From the NCBI GenBank assembly GCA_900470775.1, contig UCBZ01000017.1, positions 167,181-231,180 of the forward strand: a stretch of 64,000 nucleotides of DNA, read 5' to 3'. The notes below the pieces were generated by a model, which worked only from the letters and a program-made list of their open reading frames with translations, was not told the DNA's origin and searched no databases. Positions 18,074-26,856 of the stretch are shown one piece after another. Position 1 is the first letter of the stretch, and each line of letters opens with the position of its first letter. The position numbers were made by a program, and so were the translations under genes. This DNA is from Hyphomicrobiales bacterium. Its GTDB lineage: Bacteria > Pseudomonadota > Alphaproteobacteria > Rhizobiales > Beijerinckiaceae.

Positions 18074-18925
18074 TCAGAGCGTGACGCCGGCCGGCATGTC
18101 GGCCTCGGTGATGCCGACCGCTTCCATGTTCTTGATGATGACGCTGCGGATCAGGCCCAGGCCCCGGTTGAACTCGAGCCAGGTGTTGACGTAGTCGCGC
18201 CAGGTCTTGTCGGCCTCGCGGCGGAAGCCAGCATTCGAGGTCGTCGCGAAGACCGGGGTCGGGACAACGAGTTCGCCGAGCTGCGGGTTCTTCTTGAGCA
18301 TGGTCAGCGACAGCATCATCACGATGCACTGCGCATCGGCCCGGCCGGTCATCACGGCAGTCGCAGCTTCGTCCACCGCCTTGAAGCGTGAGATCTGCGC
18401 CTTGGGGCAGAGCCGCGTCGCAACCTGATCCTGCGAGGAGCCGGCATCGACGGTGATCTTCACGGCCGGATTGTTGAACTCGTCCCAGGTCTTCTTGCCG
18501 AGGCCCTTCTTGGCGATCATCGTGAAGGCGTTGTTGAACACCGGCACCGAGAAATCGATCACCAGCGCACGCTTGGGCGTCGGGTTGAGGCCGAAGAAGA
18601 TGTCGGTCTTGTTGGCCTGCAGGTCGAGCACCGAGTTGCCCCAGGTCGTCTCGATGATCTCGAGCTCGACCTCGAGTTCCTCCGCCAGCGCCTTGGAAAG
18701 GTCGATGTAGAAACCGCCCCACTGACCCGTGGCGATATCCTTGTTGTAGTAGGGCGCGGCGCCGGCGACCGCGCCGATCCGCAGCTTCTTGGTGCGGCGG
18801 ATACGCTCGAAGGCCGTCTCGGCGCTCGGGGCCGTCTGCGCCTGGGCCGACGAAACCAGACCGGCGGAGGCGATACCTGCGGCCGCGGCGCCGAGGGCGG
18901 TGGCGATGTTCCTGCGCGAAATCAT
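18074..18925 (-). CDS. Amino acid ABC transporter substrate-binding protein (family 3)
   Basis: This 283-residue periplasmic protein has an RR-containing signal (MISRRNIATALG, cleavage near SSAQAQ), which may be Tat-directed. The SBP-3 core follows, with LRIGAVAGAAPYYNKD, GGFYIDLSKALAEELEVELE and FGLNPTPKRALVIDFSVPV. The ATG at 18925 follows AGGGGATC at good spacing; a longer upstream frame is rejected. It binds an amino acid-like ligand for the permease and ATPase downstream. The adjacent cycloisomerase/epimerase and saccharopine-dehydrogenase-like genes suggest an unusual amino acid. Confidence 0.92.
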   Translation of the reverse strand: MISRRNIATALGAAAAGIASAGLVSSAQAQTAPSAETAFERIRRTKKLRIGAVAGAAPYYNKDIATGQWGGFYIDLSKALAEELEVELEIIETTWGNSVLDLQANKTDIFFGLNPTPKRALVIDFSVPVFNNAFTMIAKKGLGKKTWDEFNNPAVKITVDAGSSQDQVATRLCPKAQISRFKAVDEAATAVMTGRADAQCIVMMLSLTMLKKNPQLGELVVPTPVFATTSNAGFRREADKTWRDYVNTWLEFNRGLGLIRSVIIKNMEAVGITEADMPAGVTL

Positions 18926-19009
18926 GGTGATCCCCTTTTTTCGGTGCTTCGGTCGTCTGCGGCGTGCCTGCGGCCTCGCCTGCCTTACTCGATTGGAAGC
19001 CCTTGGCAA

Positions 19010-20137
19010 TCAAGCGGCATTTCGTGTGTCCTGATATGCGCCCTTGGCTGCCTCGGCGCCACGGGCTTCACTTGCAAGCCGCGAGCCGGCCCGCGTCGCG
19101 AGGAAGTCGGCGAGCACCGCATCCTCCTGGCGCACGAACCCCTGCTGCGGCAGCTTGCCGGCGAGGAAAAGCTCGACCATGGCGACGCAGCCGGCGGCAG
19201 TGGTGAGCTGGATCGCGCTCATCGTCGGCGTGCCGTCATAGCGCAGCACCATGCTGTCCTCCTCCAGGCGCCCGGCCTTCTCGCCGATGCCGGTGACGAA
19301 GACGACGACCACGTCCTTGCGGGTGAAGGGCGCCGCATGGCTGAGGATGCGCCGCATCGTCTCCTTGTCGTCAGCGAGTTCGAGGCCGCGCAGCAGGAGC
19401 TTCATGATCTCGGCATGGCCGGGATAGCGGAGCGTCTTGTAGCTCATGTCGCGGACCTTGCCGGCCAGCGTCTCGGTCAGCGTGCCGAGCCCGCCCGAGG
19501 TGTTGAACGCCTCATAGGCGACACCGTCGATCATGACGCTCTCGAGTCCTTCGAGCGCCGGCACCAGGATCGGCTTGCCGTCGAAGACGATCTCGCAAGG
19601 GTTGCAGTACTCGTTGATCAGCCCGTCGACCGACCAGGTGACGTTGTAGCGCAGCGCGTTCGTGGGATAGAGCGGCAGCGCGCCAACCCGCATCTTGATC
19701 GTCTTCACACGGTCGAAGCGCGCCGCCATATCGGCACCCAGGATGCAGATAAAGCCTGGCGCCAGCCCGCATTGCGGCACCAGCGCGACGCCCGCCCCGA
19801 GGCCGATCTGCTTGATGTAGGCGGTCGTCTCCACATCCTCGGTCAGGTCGAAATAATGCGTGCCCGTCTCGACCGCGATACGGGCGATGCCCTTGTTGAG
19901 GAAATACGGGCAGGCGCTGACGACTATGTCGCGATCGGCCAGGAAGACCCGTAGCGCATCGAGATCGGCTGCATCGACGGCCTCAGTCGCAAAGCGCCCG
20001 TCGGCCGCTTGCGCGAGTTGCGCCGGCGACGCGTCGGCCAGCGTGACCTGGTGGCCCTGCTCCGCCAGCATCCCGGCGATGATCGCGCCGATCTGCCCGG
20101 CGCCCAGCACAGCGATCCGCTTGCGTTCGATTTTCAT
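19010..20137 (-). CDS. Saccharopine dehydrogenase-family oxidoreductase
   Basis: This 375-residue protein begins with the Rossmann motif KRIAVLGAGQIGAIIAGMLA. Its overall organisation matches the saccharopine dehydrogenase NADP-binding family, which includes lysine 6-dehydrogenase and carboxynorspermidine dehydrogenase relatives (GLAPGFICILGAD is a typical segment). A role in NAD(P)-dependent oxidative deamination or imine chemistry on a diamino acid is plausible. It is the first intact gene after the decayed thiamine-diphosphate gene, with 24 bp between them. It precedes the amino acid transporter on the same strand, so it probably acts on the imported compound. Confidence 0.85.
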   Translation of the reverse strand: MKIERKRIAVLGAGQIGAIIAGMLAEQGHQVTLADASPAQLAQAADGRFATEAVDAADLDALRVFLADRDIVVSACPYFLNKGIARIAVETGTHYFDLTEDVETTAYIKQIGLGAGVALVPQCGLAPGFICILGADMAARFDRVKTIKMRVGALPLYPTNALRYNVTWSVDGLINEYCNPCEIVFDGKPILVPALEGLESVMIDGVAYEAFNTSGGLGTLTETLAGKVRDMSYKTLRYPGHAEIMKLLLRGLELADDKETMRRILSHAAPFTRKDVVVVFVTGIGEKAGRLEEDSMVLRYDGTPTMSAIQLTTAAGCVAMVELFLAGKLPQQGFVRQEDAVLADFLATRAGSRLASEARGAEAAKGAYQDTRNAA

Positions 20138-20161
20138 TGTCTTGTCTCCAGTATTGAAAGT

Positions 20162-20616
20162 CTAAAGGGCTGCCTGGACACCGACCGCCTCGGGATCGAC
20201 CCCGGCCTTTTTCAGCCAGGAGAACACCGGGGGCAGCCTGTCGGCGATGGACTCGACGGTGATGTCGAGAAAGACGGGCTCGTTCAGCGCGAAGGCCCCG
20301 GTTAGCGCCGTCTCCAATTGCTGGGGCGTTTCGACGCGGTAGCCGCGGATGCCGTAGACGGGCGCGAGCTTGCTCATGTTATAGGCGCCGAAATCGACCG
20401 CGAAGCTCGAATCGTTCCCGCCATTATGCGGCCCATCGGCTCCGCCGGCATGAACCCGGTCGATAATGCGCTGCAGCGCCTTGATCCAGCCGAAGCAGGG
20501 AAGGGCGCGGGCTTCACCTTCGGGCTGAGGGCCACATTCGTGTCACCGGGCACCCCGAAAATGACCTCGACGCCATAGTCGGACAGCATGTTCGCAAGGG
20601 CTGACGCGCCGTTCAT
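20162..20616 (-). pseudogene. Thiamine-diphosphate-dependent enzyme, internally deleted
   Basis: From the ATG at 20616 the first 30 codons read MNGASALANMLSDYGVEVIF then GVPGDTNVAL, the N-terminus of an acetolactate synthase/benzoylformate decarboxylase-like enzyme. After that the useful frame shifts by one. From about 20520 to the stop it reads PCFGWIKALQRI, then GGNDSSFAVDFGAYN and PVYGIRGYRVETPQQLETAL, the C-terminal thiamine-diphosphate domain. About 135 of the usual roughly 550 residues remain. The catalytic Glu region and the GDG diphosphate motif are missing. A large internal deletion plus frame loss is the simplest reading. Two short open frames here are pieces of this one dead gene. 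Confidence 0.85.
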
Positions 20617-20806
20617 TCCAGAAGCTCCCCGGTTCCTTTCGGTTATCCGGGGTCCTAGGAGCGACATAAAGTTTCAGATCGCTGGCCATAAGCGGAATAT
20701 AAAGAACTTTAGATGGGAAACAGCTCGTTTAGCAGTGAAACCATCAAAATCGCCTAGGAATGAAGCGCGATGCTTGCGCATGAAGCGGCGATTGCCTGCC
20801 TCTGCA

Positions 20807-21250
20807 TCACCGTTCGAACTTGCGCGCGAGAAGAATCGAGGAGGTCGTGCGCCGGACGCCTTCCATCTCCGCGATCGAATCGATGACCTCGTCGAGATGC
20901 GTCGAATTCATGCATCTGATCTTCACGAACAGGTCGAAATGTCCGCTCACGGTATAACACTGAATGATCTCGGGACGCCTTCGAAGCAGAGCGATGACAT
21001 TGCCTTGCTGCTTGACTTCGAGCTCGATCATGATGACGGCCGATAATGTCGTCGCGTGGACCTCATCTTTGCCGATGACGGTCGTATAACCGAGGATGAC
21101 ACCTTCACGCTCAAGACGCGACAGGCGCCCCTGCACGGTCGCACGTGACACGCCAAGCGTTTTGGCGACTTCGGCCAACGGAAGCCGGGCGTTGGCCGTC
21201 AGGATGTTGATCAGTTCCTGATCTTTTCTGCTGTCCGAGGGCCTGGCCAT
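20807..21250 (-). CDS. Lrp/AsnC-family transcriptional regulator
   Basis: This 147-residue protein has an N-terminal helix-turn-helix (about residues 10-55, AKTLGVSRATVQGRLSRLE) and a C-terminal RAM effector domain with QCYTVSGHFDLFVKI. That is the size and structure of single-domain Lrp regulators, which sense amino acids. It is encoded upstream of the decayed thiamine enzyme and the amino acid transporter operon on the same strand, so it is the likely local regulator. The 190-bp AT-richer stretch downstream (20617-20806) could hold the operon promoter; it contains AAAGTT and AACTTT arms. Confidence 0.92.
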   Translation of the reverse strand: MARPSDSRKDQELINILTANARLPLAEVAKTLGVSRATVQGRLSRLEREGVILGYTTVIGKDEVHATTLSAVIMIELEVKQQGNVIALLRRRPEIIQCYTVSGHFDLFVKIRCMNSTHLDEVIDSIAEMEGVRRTTSSILLARKFER

Positions 21251-21472
21251 TCGACCTTCATTTCCCGATCATTTTACACGGCAATGACAGTAACGAATCA
21301 ACGATGGCTGAAAACTGGCGCCGCCAAGTATGAAGCCATTCTAGGCGATGCGGCAGAAGCGGAAGTCGGCGCCTCGCCTGGGACCGGACCTTGTCGAAGA
21401 ATCCGAACACGCTCCGGTAGCGCATAGTGCTGACGGTTTTTGCGCCAGCTCTGCCCTTCAGGCCGCGGCTGC

Positions 21473-23845
21473 TCACTGACTTGTCACAGATCCGATCCGT
21501 CCAGACTGAAACGCCCGCCAGACCGCTTGAGGTGTCGCAGGCATATCCAGATGCGTGATGCCATATGGCGCCAGCGCATCGACGACCGCATTCATCACCG
21601 AGGGCAGAGAACCGGCGCAACCGGCTTCGCCGCATCCTTTGGCGCCGACCCGATTGTTCATCGTCGGCACACCCTGGCTCTCGAAGGAGAAGAAGGGGAC
21701 ATCCCCCGCCCGGGGCAAGGCGTAGTCCATGTAGGAGCCCGTCATGAGCTGGCCGCTCTCGTCATAGACGGTCCGCTCGAACAGCGCCTGGCCGATGCCC
21801 TGGACGACGCCGCCATGGAGCTGCCCTTCGACGAGCATCGGGTTCACGACGGTGCCGAAGTCGTTGACCATGACATAGCGCACGACCTCGACATGCCCGG
21901 TCTCGGGATCGATCTCGACCTCGGCGATATGGCAGCCATTAGGATAAGCCGAAGGCGCGGCCTTGAAGACGTGATCGACGTCAAGCGACTGCGGCAAGTC
22001 GGGCGCGACCGCGGCATCACCCCGCAGCCTCGCCGCGATGTCCATGATGCCGATCGAACGATCGGTTCCGACGACGGTGAACTGACCAGCAGCGAACGCG
22101 ATATCGGCGACATTGGCCTCGAGGAAATGACCGGCGAGCAGCTTGCCCTTTTCGATGACCAGATCGCTCGCCTCGATGATCGCCGAGCCGCTCGCCATGA
22201 GCGATTTTGAGCCGCCCGTGCCGCCGCCGGCAATGAGCCGGTCGCTGTCGCCCTGCACGAGCTTGATCTGCTCGAACGGAACGCCGAGCTGACTGGTCAG
22301 GAGCTGGGCGAAAGGCGTCCAATGTCCCTGGCCATAGTCGAGCGTGCCGGTGACGACGCTGACGCTGCCGTCCGGCTCGAAATGGATTCCGCCCATTTCA
22401 TTGGTCGGTGGCGCCGTGACCTCGAGATAGCAGCCGATACCGCGCCCGCGCAGCAAACCTGCCTTCCGGCTTGCCTTCATCCGTGCTGGATACCCCTTCC
22501 AATCGGACGCCTCGAGGGCCCGCTCGAACAGCGCCGGGAAATCGCCGCTGTCATAGACCGTTCCCATCGGCGTCGCCCAGGGCAGTTTGGCGGGCGAAAC
22601 CAGGTTGCGCCGCCTCAGGCTCGCTTTGTCGATTCCCATCTCGCGGGCGGCCGTATCGATCAGGCGCTCCATGAAGTAGTTTCCTTCCGGGCGACCCGCA
22701 CCGCGATAGGCGCCGATCGGCGGGGTATTCGTCACCGCACAACGCGTCCGGATCTCGACCAGCGGCGTCCGGTACATGCCGACCGAGTTCTTCCCCACAT
22801 TCATCGTTGGCATCATCGCTCCGACGGGCGTGAGATAGGCGCCCATATTCGCTACGCCCATGAAGCGGGTGGCGAGGAAGCGGCCGCGAGCGTCCAGGGC
22901 CAGCTCGGCCTCGAACACCATGTCGCGGCCATGATGGTCCGAAACGAAGCTCTCCGAGCGTTGATCGGTCCATTTGACCGGCCGCTTCAACATGCGGGCG
23001 GCGTGGAGGAGGACGATATATTCGGGAAACACGGAGGCCTTCATGCCGAAGGAGCCGCCGACATGGCCTGTAATCAGGCGCAGCTCGGCCGGCTTCACCC
23101 CCATGGCCGCGGCCAGGTTGTTGCGCATGCCGAAGGCGCCCTGGCTCGGAGCGTGCAGCGTGTAGCGCTTCGTCTTGCCGTCGAAGCTCGCAAGGGCCGC
23201 GCGCGGCTCGATCGGATTGACGACGACGCGGTTGTTGACGATCCGCAACCGGGTGATGTGCGCGGCCTCGGTAAAGGCCGCGGCGACCTTCTTGCTGTCG
23301 CCGAACTGGAAATCGACAATGAGATTGCCGGCGACGTCGTCATAGAGCTGCGGAGCCTCGATGCCGAGAGCCGCCTCGGCATCGGTGACGGCAGGCAGGA
23401 CATCGATGTCGAGCCTGACCGCCTCCGCGGCGTTGCGGGCCTGATCAGCGGTGCGGGCTACGACGACCGCGACGGGATCGCCGACGAAGCGGACCTTGTC
23501 GGCGGCCAACGCGGCCCGCCGGGGCTTGCTCATCGAGGCGCCGTTGCGGCCTGGCACATCGATCGGCGTCAGGATGGCATTGTAGCCGCGACCGTTCAGA
23601 TCCGCCGCCGTATAGACCGCGACGACGCCCTTCATCGAGCACGCCTCTGCCGTATCGACGCCCCGCAGAATGCCATGCGCATGGGGGCTGCGGACGAAGG
23701 CTGCGAAAACTTGCCCTTCGACGGACAGATCGTCCGTATAGCGGCCGTGCCCCTGCACGAGGATCGCGTCCTCCTTGCGTGGCACAGGCTGGCCGATCCC
23801 AACCGACGCCACGGGATCGCGGCCAGGGGAAACAGGTGAGTTCAT
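21473..23845 (-). CDS. Form II CoxL-like molybdenum hydroxylase large subunit
   Basis: This 790-residue member of the xanthine dehydrogenase/aerobic CO dehydrogenase large-subunit family starts at MNSPVSPGRDPVASVGIGQP, then PRKEDAILVQGHGRYTDD. The active-site loop is AYRGAGRPE, the form II variant rather than the AYxCSFR loop of true CO dehydrogenase. The catalytic Glu is in GAKGCGEAG near the C-terminus. It should bind molybdopterin cytosine dinucleotide and hydroxylate an aldehyde or heterocycle. No medium (FAD) or small (2Fe-2S) subunit gene lies beside it. The longer frame running upstream to 24976 is antisense to the next gene and rejected. Confidence 0.92.
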   Translation of the reverse strand: MNSPVSPGRDPVASVGIGQPVPRKEDAILVQGHGRYTDDLSVEGQVFAAFVRSPHAHGILRGVDTAEACSMKGVVAVYTAADLNGRGYNAILTPIDVPGRNGASMSKPRRAALAADKVRFVGDPVAVVVARTADQARNAAEAVRLDIDVLPAVTDAEAALGIEAPQLYDDVAGNLIVDFQFGDSKKVAAAFTEAAHITRLRIVNNRVVVNPIEPRAALASFDGKTKRYTLHAPSQGAFGMRNNLAAAMGVKPAELRLITGHVGGSFGMKASVFPEYIVLLHAARMLKRPVKWTDQRSESFVSDHHGRDMVFEAELALDARGRFLATRFMGVANMGAYLTPVGAMMPTMNVGKNSVGMYRTPLVEIRTRCAVTNTPPIGAYRGAGRPEGNYFMERLIDTAAREMGIDKASLRRRNLVSPAKLPWATPMGTVYDSGDFPALFERALEASDWKGYPARMKASRKAGLLRGRGIGCYLEVTAPPTNEMGGIHFEPDGSVSVVTGTLDYGQGHWTPFAQLLTSQLGVPFEQIKLVQGDSDRLIAGGGTGGSKSLMASGSAIIEASDLVIEKGKLLAGHFLEANVADIAFAAGQFTVVGTDRSIGIMDIAARLRGDAAVAPDLPQSLDVDHVFKAAPSAYPNGCHIAEVEIDPETGHVEVVRYVMVNDFGTVVNPMLVEGQLHGGVVQGIGQALFERTVYDESGQLMTGSYMDYALPRAGDVPFFSFESQGVPTMNNRVGAKGCGEAGCAGSLPSVMNAVVDALAPYGITHLDMPATPQAVWRAFQSGRIGSVTSQ

Positions 23846-24046
23846 GAAGGACCGGCCGTGGCAGAAGGAAAGACGGGGATCAGCCCCCTTGATAGGACGG
23901 GTGTCCAATCCGCTTGAAGAGCGCCCAATGCAGCCCCGCCAAGCGCCCAGCGGTTGCGAAACTGATAGACTGAGCCAGCATACACGCAAAGGCATGGCGG
24001 TTGGTTGCCCCGCAGGCCGGACGAACCGAACGGAACAGGTGTCCTG

Positions 24047-25063
24047 ATGGGCCTTCGCTTCATTTTCATGCTCACACGCAACGACCGGACGGTTGGTGAT
24101 GCGATGGAGCAACTTCGGACGGCTCTGGCGCTTGGCGTCCGGCATATCGGGTTCAAGGATATCGGCCTGCCGCTCGAGAAGCTGAAGGCGCTCGACACGG
24201 CGATCAAGGCCGGCGGCGCGACCTCTTATCTCGAGGTGGTTTCGCTCGATCGCGACAGCGAGATTGCATCGGCAAAGGCCGCGGTCGAGATCGGTATCGA
24301 CATTCTGCTCGGCGGGACGAGAGTCGACGACGTGCTGCCGATCATTGCCGGCACGGCGATCCAGTACTGCCCCTTCCCGGGCACGATCTCCGGACATCCG
24401 AGCGTTCTCGAGGGGAGCATCGACGAGATCGTCGCCAGCGCGCAGGCCCTGGCCGCCCGCGATGGCGTGCACGGCCTCGATCTCCTCGCCTATCGCTCGC
24501 ACGAGAACGTCCCGGCACTCATCGAAGCCGTCTGTTCCGCGGTCTCGAAGCCCGTCTATGTGGCCGGATCGATCGACACGCCGGGCCGCATCGCAGCCTT
24601 GAAAGAGGCCGGGGCGGCGGGCTTCACCATCGGCACAGCCGCACTCGACGGGAAATATCCGGCCGACGGCATGGATGTGCCAAGCCAGCTCAAGACGATC
24701 ATCCGCGACGTCGCGATGCTCAACCGGCACATCTCGCCGTTTCGAAAGGAGAACCTGGAGAGCGCCTTCGGACAGTTTTCGGACAGCTGGCCGCCTCGGC
24801 TCGCTGCAGCGATCAACAACCTGCAGATCAAGCTCGCGCGGTTCGAGGGCGAGGCCGGCTGGCATTTCAACAGCCGAGAGGACGAGGTCTTCTTCGTTCA
24901 CAAGGGCCGGCTGCTGATGAAGTTCCGCGACCGCGACGAGGTCATCGGAGAAGGCGAATTCATCGTCGTGCCGCATGGCGTCGAACGTTGTCCGACCGTG
25001 CTCGATGAGGTCTGCGAAGTGGTTGTACTTGAGATCGGCACGTCAGCAGCAACCTCGGTCTAG
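24047..25063 (+). CDS. TIM-barrel protein fused to a C-terminal cupin
   Basis: This 338-residue protein has two domains. Residues 1-225 look like a beta/alpha barrel of the HisA/TrpF-like phosphate-binding type: GLRFIFMLTRNDRTVGDAM, repeated beta-strand plus Gly-Gly-Thr (LLGGTRVDD) and AGSIDTPGRIAALKEAGAAG. Residues about 230-338 form a single cupin with WHFNSREDEVFFVHKGRLLM and GEFIVVPHGVERCP, close to mannose-6-phosphate-isomerase-like small cupins. I do not recognise an exact enzyme. It is divergent from the CoxL-like gene. The cupin may have joined the barrel gene secondarily. Confidence 0.75.
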   Translation: MGLRFIFMLTRNDRTVGDAMEQLRTALALGVRHIGFKDIGLPLEKLKALDTAIKAGGATSYLEVVSLDRDSEIASAKAAVEIGIDILLGGTRVDDVLPIIAGTAIQYCPFPGTISGHPSVLEGSIDEIVASAQALAARDGVHGLDLLAYRSHENVPALIEAVCSAVSKPVYVAGSIDTPGRIAALKEAGAAGFTIGTAALDGKYPADGMDVPSQLKTIIRDVAMLNRHISPFRKENLESAFGQFSDSWPPRLAAAINNLQIKLARFEGEAGWHFNSREDEVFFVHKGRLLMKFRDRDEVIGEGEFIVVPHGVERCPTVLDEVCEVVVLEIGTSAATSV

Positions 25064-25129
25064 AGCAGTTTTCCCGCTCGCTCGGATTGCTCGGCAAACT
25101 GCCCGAAACCGGCCTTCTCGCGATGGCGT

Positions 25130-25455
25130 TCAGGTCCGCGTTGCAGCGATGACCGTTTCGACGTCCGACACCACGGCCACGTTCTGCAGGGCGTAATTGA
25201 CCGAGGCAATGTGCCATTCGGCGTTCATCGTCGAGCAGGCATCCTCCGGCACGATCATGAAATAGCCCTTGTCGGCGCCGGTGCGGGCCGTGTGCTCGAT
25301 TGACATATTGGTCCATGCGCCGATCACGATCACGACATCGCGGCCGAGCGCCTTCAGCACCGTCTCCAATCGCGTGCCTCCCACGCACTCATGCGGCACT
25401 TCTCGACGACATGGTCGCCCGCCTGCGGTTCCAGTCCCGGCACAGGCGACGATGG
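25130..25455 (-). pseudogene. Isochorismatase-family hydrolase remnant with frameshift
   Basis: The C-terminal half of an isochorismatase-like hydrolase is clear: ETVLKALGRDVVIVIGAWTN followed by SIEHTARTGADKGYFMIVPE. Upstream the matching sequence PQAGDHVVEKCRMSAWE is in another frame. Restoring one G near 25377-25382 joins the two into SAWEGTRLETVL. No N-terminal half with the catalytic Asp is found upstream. The usual nucleophile Cys in TNxCVE is Ser here (TNMSIE). It is best read as a decayed gene; a single-base sequencing error could explain the frameshift but not the missing N-terminus. Confidence 0.75.
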
Positions 25456-25749
25456 CAGGCTCTTCGATCAAGATGCTCACGGGGCGCTTGCGCAACTCCC
25501 TCGCCGACTTCGTGGCGAAGCCAGTGCCAACGCGTTCGATATAAGCGATGGCGTCAACAGTCGAACGTGTAGTTGGGAGACGAACGACACTTGCAAAGCG
25601 CAACGGATATTTGCGCCGCCAATTCGGCGTCATGTCATTCAAATGAATGACGACCGGAGAAATTTACGCGCTTCAGCTTGTCAAATTGCGACCAGCCACC
25701 GGTACTGAATCCATTTGAAGACATCTCGTGTGCTTTGCAGGAGTGCGAA

Positions 25750-26856
25750 ATGACCATCTCAGTTCAATCGTCCCCAACCTCGGCTCAAACCAACCTGCCG
25801 GCCGGCGATGGTCTTGTGGTCACGCGATCCGGAAGCATGGCGACGATCGCGGATGCAAACCATGCTATCGTCGGAGCCGGCGCGAACAGCCTGACGGTCC
25901 AGGGCTTTGTTTCGGCGGGCGGCGCCGGCTCTAATGCCTTACAGTTCAATGGCGGCAATCACGTCGTCGTAGTCGAGGCTACCGGAACGCTTTTGTCGCG
26001 GAATATCGGTATCAACTTCGCCGCGGGAGGGGACACGCTTATCAACTCCGGTGTGATTTACGGAGGGCTCGAAGGCGTCCAGATCGGCGCTGGCGCGGCC
26101 ACGTCCATCACCAATTACAACAGCATCCTGACGTCCGGCAGCGATGGGATTCTGTCGACCGGGTCGAAGCTCAATCTCTACAATGTCGGGGTGATCGACT
26201 CAGCTCAGGACGGCGTCGATACCTTCAGCGCGCAGGGCGCTGCCATCATCAACACCGGATCTATCATTGGTCGGGGTGACAACGCACTCGACCTGAGCGG
26301 TTTCGACGATGTCGTCATCAATAACGGCTACATGCAAGGCGCTAACGGCATTTTGCTAAACGCGGGCCATGATTTTTTCGATGGCCGCAATGGCGTCCAG
26401 GTCGGGATCATCGATGGAGGCACTGGCAACGATACAATATATGGGGGAGCGGAGGCGGACAATCTAAGCGGTTCAAATGGCGTAGACATGCTGTTTGGAG
26501 GCGGCGGGGCCGACACGCTCAACGGTGGGGCTGACGGCGATCTGGTAGACGGGGGTACGGGCGGCGATGTGCTGCGCGGCGGCACAGGCGCCGACCTCTT
26601 CGTCTTCAGGGCCGGAGACAATGGCGACGATATCATGGACTGGAACAACGGCGGGGCGCGCGACGGGATCGACCTTCGGGCAGTTTTCGACACCGGCGGC
26701 TATACCGGTTTTACGGCCATCCAGGATGGCGTGCTGGCGATCTACCAGAACGGGGCGGCGAGCGATATCTACGCTTACGGTCAGTTCATGGTCCGCGTCG
26801 AGAACACCGTCGCGGCAGCTCTCATCCAGGATCAAAGCTGGCTTCTGGTGCAATAG
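25750..26856 (+). CDS. Secreted RTX/haemolysin-type calcium-binding repeat protein
   Basis: This 368-residue acidic, Gly/Asn/Asp-rich protein has no classical signal peptide. Residues about 35-220 contain repeated strand-turn units (INSG, INTGSI, INNGYM) suggesting a beta-helix. Residues 223-285 hold RTX nonapeptides such as GGTGNDTIYGG and GGGGADTLNGGADGD, which bind calcium as a beta-roll. The C-terminus is hydrophobic, as in type I secretion substrates. AGGAG lies 6 bases before the ATG. No type I exporter genes are nearby. Base composition is visibly less G+C-rich than neighbours, which suggests recent acquisition. The function may be adhesive or surface-associated, but this is a guess. 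Confidence 0.85.
   Translation: MTISVQSSPTSAQTNLPAGDGLVVTRSGSMATIADANHAIVGAGANSLTVQGFVSAGGAGSNALQFNGGNHVVVVEATGTLLSRNIGINFAAGGDTLINSGVIYGGLEGVQIGAGAATSITNYNSILTSGSDGILSTGSKLNLYNVGVIDSAQDGVDTFSAQGAAIINTGSIIGRGDNALDLSGFDDVVINNGYMQGANGILLNAGHDFFDGRNGVQVGIIDGGTGNDTIYGGAEADNLSGSNGVDMLFGGGGADTLNGGADGDLVDGGTGGDVLRGGTGADLFVFRAGDNGDDIMDWNNGGARDGIDLRAVFDTGGYTGFTAIQDGVLAIYQNGAASDIYAYGQFMVRVENTVAAALIQDQSWLLVQ

Noticed and set aside
20374-20667. 97-residue open frame as a separate gene
   Set aside because: Its only recognisable part is the N-terminus of the decayed thiamine-diphosphate enzyme; the rest is out of frame.
21258-21635. 125-residue leftward open frame between the Lrp and CoxL-like genes
   Set aside because: It overlaps the 3' end of the CoxL-like gene, has no recognisable domain and no ribosome site; the 222-bp gap is treated as intergenic.
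23846-24976. Extension of the CoxL-like frame upstream of its ATG to make a 1167-residue protein
   Set aside because: The extra part is antisense to the TIM-cupin gene and has no domain; the conserved protein starts at 23845.
25456-25642. N-terminal part of the isochorismatase-like open frame
   Set aside because: It does not resemble the family N-terminus and reads through the frameshift in the wrong frame; only the C-terminal half is supported.
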